The notes beneath the pieces were generated by a model that was not told the DNA's origin, made no database searches, and worked only from the letters and a program-made list of their open reading frames with translations. Position numbers and translations under genes: made by a program. A DNA stretch of 64,000 nucleotides from the NCBI RefSeq assembly GCF_900115265.1, contig NZ_FOVU01000003.1, forward strand, positions 1 through 64,000, written 5' to 3'. Of this stretch, positions 26,902-36,602 are shown one piece after another. The DNA is from Bradyrhizobium sp. Ghvi. GTDB taxonomy: Bacteria > Pseudomonadota > Alphaproteobacteria > Rhizobiales > Xanthobacteraceae. Every line of letters starts with the position of its first letter. Within the stretch, counting starts at the first letter, position 1.

Positions 26902-27178
26902 CGCTCTTGAGCGGCTGCCTTGTCGTCTGCTTGTGGCCCTTAGCTGACCCTTCGCCGATCGCAGGCGTGGTCCGCTTTTGGCGGCAGAGCGGACCGAACG
27001 TGTCTGCTCTGCCCCGAATAGCAGACCGCGCCTGCGGGCGATCCACGCGCTTATCAACAAGGCGCCTCCGAGGCAGCGGAAATGGAGATCAACGCCGCTG
27101 TCCCTGGCGGCCGACTAAAGGCCGTGCGCGCGCTCGAGGCAGGCGCGCCTGTGCCGGTGCAAGCAGGTCGCTCGTCAC

Positions 27179-28099
27179 CTATTTGCCCGCGCCGGTCGTC
27201 AGGCCGCTGACGATGTAGCGCTCCAGGAAGATGCCGATCAGGACGAGGGGCGCGATTGCGGCCGTCGATAGTGCCGCCATCGACCACCAGTTGATGCCTT
27301 GCGAGCCGGTCTGGCTCGCGACCATCACGGGCAAGGTCTTGGCATCCGTGCTGGTCAGCAGCGCAGCGAAGAAATACTCGTTCCAGCACAACACCAGCGA
27401 GAGAATAAAAGCTGCCGCCATGCCAGGAAAAGCCAACGGCAGGATTATGCGCAGAAACGCGCCCCAGGTCGACAGGCCATCGACGAAAGCCGCCTCGTCG
27501 AGCTCGACCGGTATTGCATTGAACTGGTCCCGCATGATCCAGATGACGATCGGCAGCACCGTCAACGTATAGAGCAGGATCAGCCCGAAGGTGGTGTCGA
27601 GCAGCGCGAGCGCCTTGTAGAGCACGAGGAAGGGCAGGGCGAGCACCACCGGCGGCAGGATGAGCTGCGACATGAAGAAGAACAGGATATCGTCATTGCG
27701 CATCCAGGCGAATTTGTAGCGGAATCGGCTCAAGCCATACGCCGCCAGCGATCCGAGGATCAGCGCCAGGACAGACGCGCCGATCGAGGTGATGATGCTG
27801 TTGATGAAGCGATTGACGAACTCGGAGCGGGCGGTGGAGGTTTCGAACAGCGTATCCGGCGACAGCCCGAGCGAGCGCCAGCCCTTCCAGTCCGGATGGA
27901 AGTCCACCCACGGGATCAGGTGCGCTTGTGTCACGTCGACCGCCGATTTGAACGAGGTCGTGACGGTCCAGTAGATCGGAAACAGGCAAATGAATGTCCA
28001 GAACAGCAGCGCGGCATAGATCAGCGCGCGGTTCGCCATCCGCTTGACGCGCGGTGCGACGGGGTGCCTGTGGGCGGTTATCGCGGTCGTGACAGCCAC
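27179..28099 (-). CDS. Carbohydrate ABC transporter permease (MalG-like)
   Basis: 306-residue inner-membrane permease with six hydrophobic helices. The EAA loop that contacts the ATPase is seen as ELDEAAFVDGLSTWGAFLRIILPLA. The N-terminus (ALLFWTFICLFPIYWTVTTSFK) is typical of the MalG/CUT1 group. Start GTG 28099 has GAGGGAG upstream, 13 bases after the other permease. It is the last gene of the transporter operon; the expected ATPase gene does not follow. Confidence 0.94.
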   Translation of the reverse strand: MAVTTAITAHRHPVAPRVKRMANRALIYAALLFWTFICLFPIYWTVTTSFKSAVDVTQAHLIPWVDFHPDWKGWRSLGLSPDTLFETSTARSEFVNRFINSIITSIGASVLALILGSLAAYGLSRFRYKFAWMRNDDILFFFMSQLILPPVVLALPFLVLYKALALLDTTFGLILLYTLTVLPIVIWIMRDQFNAIPVELDEAAFVDGLSTWGAFLRIILPLAFPGMAAAFILSLVLCWNEYFFAALLTSTDAKTLPVMVASQTGSQGINWWSMAALSTAAIAPLVLIGIFLERYIVSGLTTGAGK

Positions 28100-28112
28100 G
28101 TGAGCAACTCCC

Positions 28113-29231
28113 TCAAGTAACCCGCTGCGTCCAGCGTTTGGACAGGCGCAGCATCAGCGTCAGCAGCACGATGATCAGAAGCAGATAGACCATGGCGAGC
28201 GCGGTGCCGTATCCGACGTTCGAGCGGTCGCGGTAGACGCGGTAGATGAAGCTCGAGACGGTGTCGGTCGCGCCGCCAGGACCGCCGGCGGTGACGTTGA
28301 TGACGATGTCGGCGAGCTTCAGCTTGAAGATGATGCGGATGATGAGCACGGTGATGCTGACCGGCAGCATGATCGGAAACGTCACGTGCCAGAACGACTG
28401 CCAACCATTCGCGCCGTCGACCTTGGCGGCCTCCTGCACCTCCTTGGGCATGGCCTGGAGGCCCGCGAGCAGGATGATCATGATGAAGGGAATGGACACC
28501 CAGGCGTCCATCGCCTGGATTGTGAAACGTGCCATCCAGGGGGAGGCGAAAAAGGCCGGGTTGTCCCAGCCGAGATAGCGCGCCAGCGTCGCCGCCGGAC
28601 CGAAGCGATATTCCAACAGCGACTTGCCGATCATCCAGCTCACGGCGACGGGGCTCAGCATCATCGGCAGCAGGAACACGACACGAAAGAATTTCCGCCC
28701 GCGGATCTCAGCGCTGAGCAGCAGCGCGAGCGCGAACGCGATCGCATACTCGCCGAGCACTGCGAGGGAGTAGAACACCATATTGCTGAGCGCGTTCCAG
28801 TAGTAGGTGTCATTCAGCATCGCCCTGACGTTGTCGAGCCCGCTGAAGTGTGGGCCTTCGATCGAGGACAGGTTCCAGTCGAGCGAGGCGATGTAGAGCC
28901 CGAATATGGTTGGAAAGATCACCACGGCGACGGTGAAGAACACGGCCGGCAGCAGGAACAGCGCGCGCTGGCCGCGCTCGCCGCGCATGAGCACCTGCGC
29001 GGTCCCGAATGCGGTGGCCCAGAGCAGGTACACGATCAGGATCGGCCGCCAAGTCGAAAAGCCGGCGGCGATCGCGCCGGCTGCATGCAGGACCTGAACG
29101 ATCAGCACGAGCAGGAACACGAGCGAGGCGAGACCGATCAGGATGCGGCCGACCGTCGCGCGCCGGCGCACTGCACGCTTCATCGCTGCTCTCGGGGGCA
29201 CGGCGTCGGCTATGTCAACGGAACTTTGCAT
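28113..29231 (-). CDS. Carbohydrate ABC transporter permease (MalF-like)
   Basis: 372-residue permease, with an N-terminal extension of two helices before the standard six-helix domain. The EAA loop appears as EVQEAAKVDGANGWQSFWHV. Pairs with the MalG-like permease to form the channel of a CUT1-type importer. Start taken as ATG 29231 (MQSSVDIADAV); a GTG at 29261 is also in frame. Lies 209 bases after the binding-protein gene on the same strand. Confidence 0.92.
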   Translation of the reverse strand: MQSSVDIADAVPPRAAMKRAVRRRATVGRILIGLASLVFLLVLIVQVLHAAGAIAAGFSTWRPILIVYLLWATAFGTAQVLMRGERGQRALFLLPAVFFTVAVVIFPTIFGLYIASLDWNLSSIEGPHFSGLDNVRAMLNDTYYWNALSNMVFYSLAVLGEYAIAFALALLLSAEIRGRKFFRVVFLLPMMLSPVAVSWMIGKSLLEYRFGPAATLARYLGWDNPAFFASPWMARFTIQAMDAWVSIPFIMIILLAGLQAMPKEVQEAAKVDGANGWQSFWHVTFPIMLPVSITVLIIRIIFKLKLADIVINVTAGGPGGATDTVSSFIYRVYRDRSNVGYGTALAMVYLLLIIVLLTLMLRLSKRWTQRVT

Positions 29232-29470
29232 CGAATTCGATCTCGTCGGACCCCGCTTCACCTATCCCGCGTGCGGGAGAGCGTAGGCCGCCTTCGACGA
29301 CCGTCCTCTCGAGAAACGCCGACGCCAAAGCCCCGGCTATGCCGAAGGCACGAGTGAGGGCACCATTCACCTCGGAAATCCTGATGAGGACGCCTCCTCT
29401 CCCCGACCCTCCCCGCACGCCCGGGGGAGGAGCGCGTCTGGCTTCGAGCTCTGCCGCGAAGTCATCCTTC

Positions 29471-31132
29471 CTATACGCCGAAAGAGGCCTTGTAGAGTCC
29501 GATCTGCCGCTCGCGGCCGAGTTGGTCGGTCAGCTTCTCCCAGGCGGCGGCAATGTTATTGGCGCCGGTCTGCGCATCGACCTTGCCGGAGAAGATCTTC
29601 GTCAGCTCGTCCTCGGCGATGCTGTAGTACTGGAAGATACCGGGAATGCGCGGCTCGACCGCCCGATTGGGGTGGTTATACGAGTTGAACTGCGAGTTCA
29701 GATAGGACGTGATGTACTTCCTGTCGTAACCTGCCGCCACCCATTCATCGATTTGAGAGTGGCTGGTCCGGTGGACCTGGAAACCGGACGGATACATCAC
29801 CATCCAGAGCGACAGGTCCTTGCCGCCGAGATGCGCCGCCGCGCTCCAGGCCGCCTTGTGCTTCTTCTCGTCGCCATTGACCCGCGCCATCACATAGATG
29901 CCCCAGCCGAGATAGGCGCAGTTCGGCGCATGGTTCGGCCCGCTCGGTAGCTTGTCCCAATTGCCGGTCTTCGAATTGTAGACGTCGTCCGATCCCGGCA
30001 GGATGTCGAAACCGACGGTATCGCCAATGACGGAGGTATCGCTCGCCTTCGCTACCTGGCCGATGTCACCCCACCAGGGGATCATCGAGCCGATGCCGGC
30101 CAAAAATTGCTGGAAGCCGGTGGTGTTCGGATCGGCGTTGAGCTGGTCGGCCGGCTCGGAGGGCAACGCATCGATCACATCCTGGATGGCGCGCACCCAG
30201 GCCGGATTGTTGATGCGCGGCTTCATCGTGTCGATATCGAACAGCCATGCCTTGTCGTCGGGATGCTTGGCGTAGGCTGTGGCGCGGCTGCCGAGGAAAT
30301 AGAAGCCGAACCCACCCCAGGGCTTTGGCGCGTCCAGATAGCCATAGACGCTCTGGCCCTTGAATTTCTGGCCCTTGAGGAACTTCGTGACGGCCTGCAC
30401 CTGCTGCCAGGTCTTCGGCACGCCCCATTCGGTTGTGTTGCCGGCATCCTTCCAGGCCTTGGCGAGCGTGGCGTCCGAGAACACGTCGGTGCGATAGTTG
30501 AAGTTATGGCAATCGCCATCGATCGTGACGCGATAGGTCTTGCCGTTCCAGGTGCCGACCGGCGGCTTCAGGTAAGCGACGTAGTCGTCGATATCGATTT
30601 GTTTCTTGACCCAGTCCGGCATTTCTGAGGCGAGGCCCTTGCCGCAGACGTCGCCCTCGAAGGGCGCTCCCATCTCGAGAATGTCGAAGTCGACGGTACC
30701 GGTTGCGATCGCCTGTTGCAGGCGTGGGTTATAGTCGGCCTGCGCCAGATCGATCCAGGAGATCTTCGCGCCGGTATAGGCCTCCCAGGGCTTCAGGAAG
30801 CCCCGGAACAGCAGATTGTGCAAGTTCTGATTATTCAGTCCCATGAAGGAGAGCTCGACGCCCTTGAACTCACCCTCCTTGATGCTCGCCTTGGTCGGGC
30901 CGAGGCAGAGCTCGCCGACCTTCTGCCAGTCGGCGTCGGTGGGCGCACCCTTGCCGACGCCGGGAATCTTCGTGATCTCAGCGCGCAGATTGGCCTGCGC
31001 GAATGCAAGCTCGGAGAACGTGCCGAGCGCGCCGGTCGTGCCAAGTGCGGCGGCCCCGGCCGCGCTCTTGAGCACCGTTCGCCGGGTCGGGTGCATTGCG
31101 GGATGCTGGTCATGCTCTTGCTGCTTCACCAC
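29471..31132 (-). CDS. Extracellular solute-binding protein of the sugar ABC transporter
   Basis: 553-residue periplasmic binding protein. The N-terminus has a twin-arginine signal (TRRTVLKSAAGAAALG) cut near ELAFA-Q, so it may be exported folded. The mature protein shows the extracellular solute-binding family 1 build. Start GTG 31132 has GGGAGG upstream. First gene of the set binding protein - MalF - MalG. It is longer than usual for the family (about 420 residues), as in several rhizobial binding proteins for glycerol or polyols. Substrate not readable. Confidence 0.9.
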   Translation of the reverse strand: MVKQQEHDQHPAMHPTRRTVLKSAAGAAALGTTGALGTFSELAFAQANLRAEITKIPGVGKGAPTDADWQKVGELCLGPTKASIKEGEFKGVELSFMGLNNQNLHNLLFRGFLKPWEAYTGAKISWIDLAQADYNPRLQQAIATGTVDFDILEMGAPFEGDVCGKGLASEMPDWVKKQIDIDDYVAYLKPPVGTWNGKTYRVTIDGDCHNFNYRTDVFSDATLAKAWKDAGNTTEWGVPKTWQQVQAVTKFLKGQKFKGQSVYGYLDAPKPWGGFGFYFLGSRATAYAKHPDDKAWLFDIDTMKPRINNPAWVRAIQDVIDALPSEPADQLNADPNTTGFQQFLAGIGSMIPWWGDIGQVAKASDTSVIGDTVGFDILPGSDDVYNSKTGNWDKLPSGPNHAPNCAYLGWGIYVMARVNGDEKKHKAAWSAAAHLGGKDLSLWMVMYPSGFQVHRTSHSQIDEWVAAGYDRKYITSYLNSQFNSYNHPNRAVEPRIPGIFQYYSIAEDELTKIFSGKVDAQTGANNIAAAWEKLTDQLGRERQIGLYKASFGV

Positions 31133-31701
31133 GAAATCCTCCCTTTTTTGACGCTGCTGATATCAAAGTTTTGGTCAGGTCAGATTGGGCCTCCTAGCAC
31201 CACCGAACAAGTGAGGCTCGCCGATCATGTCGCGGCGATGGTGCGCGAAGCCGCGTCAAGTATGCAACGGCACCGATCAATGTCAACGAATCCGCGCAAA
31301 GCGGACGCGGTCGACCGAACGCAATTGCTCTTCCTTTCGTTGCAGTAGGGATATCCGACGAAGCCCTTACAATGAAATACTGCCGCCCTTTTTCTACAGA
31401 ATCCCTTTCCGCCGCTGTTGCGGGGTGAAGCGGACATCAGGCCGCCAGCGGCTCCGCGCCTGATCAGCCGAGCTGCCCGGTGAGCAGAAATGCGTGTGCA
31501 ACAGCGGAATTGTGGTAGGCGAGGAGCAGGCTCAAGCACCATGGCAGAAGCGAGGCCGGCGCCATCAGTTCGAACTCGGACGCCAGCGCGGATCGGGTTC
31601 TGCCTGGCAGCTCAGTGGGCAAGGGAAACGCCTCCTTTCCGCGAAGCCCCGCGCGAGCGCGAGCACTTTGCCAGCAAGCGCCTCGAATTGACGGCCTCGG
31701 C
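31133..31701. other. Intergenic region between ABC binding protein and MFS antiporter
   Basis: 569 bases. It carries several short open frames of poor composition on both strands, none with a good ribosome site. The promoter of the ABC operon should lie at its left end. No RNA or repeat recognised. Confidence 0.5.
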
Positions 31702-32973
31702 TCAACCGTTGCTGAGGAATCGCAGCCGCAACGGCCTGAGTACAAATAGAGCCAATCCCACGACGACGAAGTTCAAGATGGCAGTCAATACAAACACAAG
31801 GTGCCAACCGCCGCTTGCTGATTTGATGAGGTTGGCAACCGGCACAAGGAAGGCCGACGCGCCTTTGGCAGTGTAGAGCAGGCTGAGATTGACGGTCGCA
31901 AATTTGCTTCCGAAAGTGTCCGTGCACGTGGACGGGAATAGGCTGAAGATCTCACCCCACGTCAGGAAGATCAACGCAGCGAAAAGAACGAATGCCCAGG
32001 GGGCGTGACCCAGAGTCCCCAGCAACCAATACGCCACGCCGCCCAGACCAAACGCGATGGCCATCGTGTATTCGCGGCCGATCTGATCCGAGATCCAGCC
32101 AAATAGAGGCCGGGCTCCCCCATTGCAGATGCTGTCGACGACCAGCGCCACGCTCAATGCCGACGCGCCGAACAGGATCACTACGTTTCCAACATTAAAG
32201 TCCTTGGCGATAGGTGCGATCTGCGCAGTCGCCATCAACCCGCTCGCCGATACCATGATGAACATGATGTAAAGGAGCCAGAATACCCCGGTGCCCAATA
32301 CTTGCCGAGGCGTATAGCTGCGCGTCGTCTGCATTACTCTTGGCGCAGCGATGCCGACCATCTCGTCGGGATCCGGCGCCCGTAAGAACCACGCCAGGAC
32401 GAAAACAAGTCCACCCTGAACCAGCCCGAACCAGAAAAAAGCCGCTTCATAGCCGGCAGCTTCAATCACCGCGCGAATAGGAATGACGGTCAGCGCCGCG
32501 CCGGCTCCGTATCCAGCAGCCGTAAGACCGACGGCCAACCCTCGTCGGTCTGGAAACCACTTGACGGCTTGACCGACGCAGGTGGCGTACACCGCGCCGC
32601 CTCCGGTGCCGCCGACCACGGCACCGAGATAGAGCATTGTGAGGGAGTCTGCATACGCGTTGATAATCCAGCCGAGAGCGACCAGGATACCTCCAACTGC
32701 CACGACCAGCTTGGCGCCACGTCGCCCACCGAGACTGTCAACGATCCACCCATGGATCGGCGTGAGCCAGGTCTCGAGAGCGATGAAGATGCTGAAAGCA
32801 ACTTGGATCGAGGCGATCGACCAGCCATGCGCTTGGCTGATGGGATTGACGAATAGCGTCCAACCGTACTGCAGATTGGCAATCAGTATCATGCATAGAA
32901 CACAGCAGATGAGCTGAGTCCGTCGTGTTGTCGGAATTGCGGGTGATCGGGAGTCAATGGTTGCTGTGGTCAT
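31702..32973 (-). CDS. oxlT: MFS antiporter of the oxalate/formate (OFA) family
   Basis: 423 residues, twelve membrane helices. Family marks include LQYGWTLFVNPISQAHGWS in helix 1, GWIVDSLGGRRGAK in the loop 2-3 and GGTGGGAVYATCVGQAVKWFPDRRG, typical of OxlT-like exchangers. OxlT swaps extracellular oxalate for intracellular formate; OFA members also carry other small carboxylates, so the substrate is not certain. Start ATG 32973. No oxalate-degrading genes are next to it. Confidence 0.85.
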   Translation of the reverse strand: MTTATIDSRSPAIPTTRRTQLICCVLCMILIANLQYGWTLFVNPISQAHGWSIASIQVAFSIFIALETWLTPIHGWIVDSLGGRRGAKLVVAVGGILVALGWIINAYADSLTMLYLGAVVGGTGGGAVYATCVGQAVKWFPDRRGLAVGLTAAGYGAGAALTVIPIRAVIEAAGYEAAFFWFGLVQGGLVFVLAWFLRAPDPDEMVGIAAPRVMQTTRSYTPRQVLGTGVFWLLYIMFIMVSASGLMATAQIAPIAKDFNVGNVVILFGASALSVALVVDSICNGGARPLFGWISDQIGREYTMAIAFGLGGVAYWLLGTLGHAPWAFVLFAALIFLTWGEIFSLFPSTCTDTFGSKFATVNLSLLYTAKGASAFLVPVANLIKSASGGWHLVFVLTAILNFVVVGLALFVLRPLRLRFLSNG

Positions 32974-33285
32974 GTTCCGTCCCTGTTACCGGCACGGATG
33001 TGCCTGGTGTGATCGGCCACTCATCGAGGCAGGGACGCCCGCTTGCTTCTGAGTTTCGGGTTGCTAGTTGCCTGTTAGCTCAGGTCCCGAAGACGGGCCT
33101 CTTTCTATCTGCCAAGTACGTGGCAGGATTTCACCGAATTTCACCGTTGATATTGGCGAGAGGTCCGGAAGGTTCCACGAAAGGTTCTAGTCCTTTCGTT
33201 GTGGAGCACCAAGCGGGAGGTGCTGCCCATGGCGCCTCGGCGCGGCGACCCAAACCAGGCGTCGAGGATTTCGGAGCGACGATCC
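32974..33285. other. Intergenic region
   Basis: 312 bases upstream of the OxlT-like gene and downstream of the GT87-like gene. Should hold the oxlT promoter; nothing else recognised. Confidence 0.5.
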
Positions 33286-34539
33286 TTATGCCGAGGTGGG
33301 TGCATAGCGAAGCCGGTCGGGAAGGCGGCACCGCAAGATCAGCGCGATCAGCAAGATGATCGCCGAGAAAAAATGACTTCGTAGGATTTCGATCGATCCA
33401 AAGTCAGGGGCACCCGGATCGATTGCAATCGGACGCGCGTTGAGTGCAAATGTGGCGACCGCAATCGCCAAAGGCAACGCACCTCCGGCGTTGGTCAGGA
33501 CCATCACTGCGGGGATCAGCGATACGAAATAATGGGTCCAGGCGATCGGAGTGAATATCGTGATGCTGACGAGGGCCACGCCCACCGCGGCGCCACGCCA
33601 GGCCTGCCGCCGCGACATCCAACCGGATATTGCCACGCCGACAATCGCGGCCGCGAGGGACGTCAGTTTCATCGCCGCCGACATTGGCAGCATCCGCCAG
33701 TTTCCGACCTCGGCTTGCATGCCGAATGAGGAGCCGAGCCAAGCCGCCAGCGACTGGTTGTTGAACGCTACCAGCAGCACGTTCGATACCCGCCGCATCG
33801 ACTGAACATAGTCGAGCGTAAGGTCCAGTCCCGCGGCCGCAACGGTTGTGGCGGCCAGGACCAGCGAGAACACGATGAACCAGAACGCAGCGCGAAAACG
33901 GCCGCCGGCGAGCCAGTAGAGCAGGAGAAATCCCGGCGTGATTTTTACTGCGCAGGCGGCGGCCAGCAGCGCGCCCGGCGCCACTGCCCGGCCGCGCTCC
34001 GCCAACGCCAGGGCCAGTACGGTCATCACCAGGAAGAGCGCGTGCGTCTGCACCAGCCACATCGCATATTGGAACGGCGTGCTGATCGCGATCGCCAGGA
34101 GCAGGATCGAAAGCGGCAGGGGCCGCAGGAAATTGCCGGCCCAGTTCCGCGCGACAATCTCGATCGTCGCCGCCAGCGAGAATGCGGCGATACACAGGAA
34201 GATGAGGGCGAAGGTGCCGAACGTCAGATGGCTGCACATTGGTTGCAGCATCCAGGCCCACAGCGGGGTCTGGACATAAGGATGCAAGAATCCAGTGAAC
34301 CCCGCGTCCGCCCCGGCGCTCACCCATGCGGGCGTGTCGACGACGTGGAATAGGTTCGGATGGAAGTCGTAGAGGTGCCCGCCACTCCCCTGAGCCAGCA
34401 TACGGCAGCCGATATAGGATGACGACAGGTCGTCGCCCGGCGCTTTCCGAAATCCAATCACACTGTAGGCGACGAAGATGAAATAGAGCGCGAGCCTATA
34501 GAGCACTGGTTTGCCTGCCCAGGCGTTGAAGTTCCCCAT
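33286..34539 (-). CDS. GT87/DUF2029-family membrane glycosyltransferase-like protein
   Basis: 417 residues with about 10 hydrophobic helices. The N-terminal loop (KAPGDDLSSSYIGCRMLAQG) contains the acidic pair of GT-C enzymes and the region FLHPYVQTPLWAW matches the DUF2029 (GT87) pattern. Members such as PimE and AftC-like proteins transfer mannose or arabinose from polyprenyl phosphate outside the membrane. It is on the minus strand with the next GT87-like gene 152 bases upstream. Sugar and acceptor are unknown. Confidence 0.82.
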   Translation of the reverse strand: MGNFNAWAGKPVLYRLALYFIFVAYSVIGFRKAPGDDLSSSYIGCRMLAQGSGGHLYDFHPNLFHVVDTPAWVSAGADAGFTGFLHPYVQTPLWAWMLQPMCSHLTFGTFALIFLCIAAFSLAATIEIVARNWAGNFLRPLPLSILLLAIAISTPFQYAMWLVQTHALFLVMTVLALALAERGRAVAPGALLAAACAVKITPGFLLLYWLAGGRFRAAFWFIVFSLVLAATTVAAAGLDLTLDYVQSMRRVSNVLLVAFNNQSLAAWLGSSFGMQAEVGNWRMLPMSAAMKLTSLAAAIVGVAISGWMSRRQAWRGAAVGVALVSITIFTPIAWTHYFVSLIPAVMVLTNAGGALPLAIAVATFALNARPIAIDPGAPDFGSIEILRSHFFSAIILLIALILRCRLPDRLRYAPTSA

Positions 34540-34691
34540 GGTGTCCCCGGCGCAAACCCTGTGAATCAGACGTTATCATAGATGATAGGTCACGCAGCAA
34601 TCCGCTGTCGCAAGCGCGATGATGGCTTGCGCCGCTTCGACATTGGCGCGGGGAGTGCAGTGATTAGTCCGTCAGAGCCTGGTCGAGCTTC

Positions 34692-35921
34692 TCAGTTCGG
34701 TTGTGTGATTGCGAGCTGCGTCGATGCAGCTTCGGCCGTTCGCCAGGCCGCGCACCGGCCAAGGATCAGAGCGAAGACGATGAGGATTGCGGGGAAGCCC
34801 ACGGGCTGGCCGAGAAAAAGGAAGCTTGCGAGCAGCCCGAAGACGAGCGCCAGGGCCATCATCTCGTGGCGCGCGAAACCTTCATCGAGTCCTGCGCGGA
34901 TGAGAAACGCCACCGCGATGCCGAGCACGACCAGATCATACATGAAGAGATAGGGCGTCGTGAGCAGCGCCGCCGCCGCAAGCATCGCCGCTTTCAGCGC
35001 GTAGGGCAGCCTGCTCCGCCACGCCACCACCAGCACCACGGCAATTGCTGCCGTCAAAACCCACTGGAAGATCCAGCCGAGCTGCTCGGTTCCGCCGAGG
35101 TAGCGCACCAGCGCGAAGATGCTCTGCATCTTGAACCAGGGTGCCCTGCCTTCGGTCAGGAAGGCCTGCGAGAACATCGGAATCCAATGGAAGAAGGCCT
35201 GCCAGCTTTCGGTCCCGAACGCGAGCCAGGACGCACCTGCGATGGTCACCGTGACGATTGCGGCCGTGAAAAGCACCGTCCACTCCGCGGCGGCGAGCAG
35301 CACCAGCGGGAAAAGCAGTCCATATTGGGGTTTGTAGCTCAGGAGACCCAGACAGAGTCCGGCCAGCACCGGCCGCGTCGGCAGCAGAAAAAGCACGCCG
35401 CCGATCAGGGACGCCGTCAGGAAGCCGTTCTGTCCGACCAGGACGTTGAGGAAGACGGCGGGAAATCCAAGCGCAATCACCAGGCCCGCATTGCGCCCGA
35501 TGATCGCGCGCACCACGGCGAGATAGGGCACCATGCTGAACGCGGCCCAGCCCATGAAGGCCGCCGCATAGGGAAATCGCGCGAGCAACGAGGCGACGAA
35601 CAGGAAGGGCGGCGGATAGTGCCAGGCGAAATGGCCGACGAAATCCTGCTTGAGCAGCGCTAGCTCGACCTGCTTCTCGATGTCCCAGTCCCAGGCCTGC
35701 GCGGGATGGCCGGCGAGCGCCAGCTTTCCGGCCGCCCAGACATTGACGAAATCCGTCGGGATACCGCGACCTTCCGCGTCGAAGATCCACGCATGCGCCA
35801 GATAGGCCGCCGGAAAATACGCCAGCGTGATGATCGCCAGCACGAAGGAGACGTTGAGGAGCGTCGCAGGGATCGCATCGTGACGACCAACGGCATGCGG
35901 GACTGACGAAGCTTCGGCCAT
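34692..35921 (-). CDS. GT87/DUF2029-family membrane glycosyltransferase-like protein
   Basis: 409 residues, about 10-11 helices. The first loop reads DAEGRGIPTDFVNVWAAGKL, with the acidic residue and F-x-x-x-W-A-A-G pattern of GT87, followed by FAWHYPPPFLFVASLLARFP, the Y-P-P-x-x-F signature of the family. Start ATG 35921 has AAGGAAG upstream. Same strand as the gene at 33286; they may be co-transcribed. Likely transfers a sugar from a polyprenyl carrier, inferred from family only. Confidence 0.87.
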   Translation of the reverse strand: MAEASSVPHAVGRHDAIPATLLNVSFVLAIITLAYFPAAYLAHAWIFDAEGRGIPTDFVNVWAAGKLALAGHPAQAWDWDIEKQVELALLKQDFVGHFAWHYPPPFLFVASLLARFPYAAAFMGWAAFSMVPYLAVVRAIIGRNAGLVIALGFPAVFLNVLVGQNGFLTASLIGGVLFLLPTRPVLAGLCLGLLSYKPQYGLLFPLVLLAAAEWTVLFTAAIVTVTIAGASWLAFGTESWQAFFHWIPMFSQAFLTEGRAPWFKMQSIFALVRYLGGTEQLGWIFQWVLTAAIAVVLVVAWRSRLPYALKAAMLAAAALLTTPYLFMYDLVVLGIAVAFLIRAGLDEGFARHEMMALALVFGLLASFLFLGQPVGFPAILIVFALILGRCAAWRTAEAASTQLAITQPN

Positions 35922-36029
35922 GCGGCTTCCTTATGACGCAATATGACGACGGATGCGTTCAAGCCATACACCCTGATGACTTGAAGGAGGCTTAAGCGCA
36001 CGCCAGCGCCGACGCGCCGGGCAAAGCAA

Positions 36030-36056
36030 AAGAGCCCCGTCCATGACGAGGCTCTT
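36030..36056 (-). terminator. Terminator of the Flp pilin gene
   Basis: Stem AAGAGCC / GGCTCTT extended by CGT/ACG, 24 bases after the pilin stop. Read on the minus strand it is followed by TTTTGCTTT. Confidence 0.8.
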
Positions 36057-36079
36057 CGCTATTCCGTCGATCGTCTGGC

Positions 36080-36244
36080 TTACTTGAGGCTCGCCGAGAT
36101 CGAGCCGAACTTGGCGTTCAGCGTGGTGCCGAGCTGGTTGACGACGGTGATGATCGCCAGCGCGATGCCGGCGGCGATCAGGCCGTATTCGATGGCGGTG
36201 GCGCCGGATTCGTCCTTCACGAAACGCGAAACGAGGTTCTTCAT
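36080..36244 (-). CDS. flp: Flp-family type IVb pilin
   Basis: 54-residue prepilin. The sequence has the Flp hallmark of a short leader (MKNLVSRFVKDESG), then ATAIEYGLIAAGIALAIITV; the G-A-T-A-I-E-Y-G-L-I block is the processing site and start of the hydrophobic assembly helix, with Glu at +5 of the mature pilin. Start ATG 36244 has GGAG upstream, and a hairpin terminator follows. It is a lone gene: no cpa/tad assembly genes are within the window, so assembly proteins must be encoded elsewhere. Confidence 0.95.
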   Translation of the reverse strand: MKNLVSRFVKDESGATAIEYGLIAAGIALAIITVVNQLGTTLNAKFGSISASLK

Positions 36245-36602
36245 AGACTGCTCCAAAAAAGGTACACGAGGCTTAATGGTCTGGTCATTCCGGCTTCCCA
36301 GCGCCGCCCGACCATGGAACCCAACTTAGGGGCAAAGAATTGCGCCGTAGTTAATCCGGCTGCGTAAACACGCAACGGTTTGCACGTATTCGGCGATGGT
36401 AAACCGAAGTCTAAAACAATCGGTTAAATTGCGGAGACACCAATTCGCCTTCACCACAAGGGGGGAGGGAACAGACCTTTGTCGCGGCGGTGACCGAGTC
36501 CCGTCGCAGCGCGTTCTCATCACGCCGATTTACTCCAAGTTATGACCGCTATGGTCCAATGCCGCCCGCTCGGCCAACACCCCAAGAACAACACGAGGCG
36601 GC
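36245..36602. other. Divergent regulatory region between flp and the membrane protein
   Basis: 358 bases. The middle (about 36340-36435) is less GC-rich than its surroundings and probably holds the flp promoter. No open frame of note. Confidence 0.5.
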
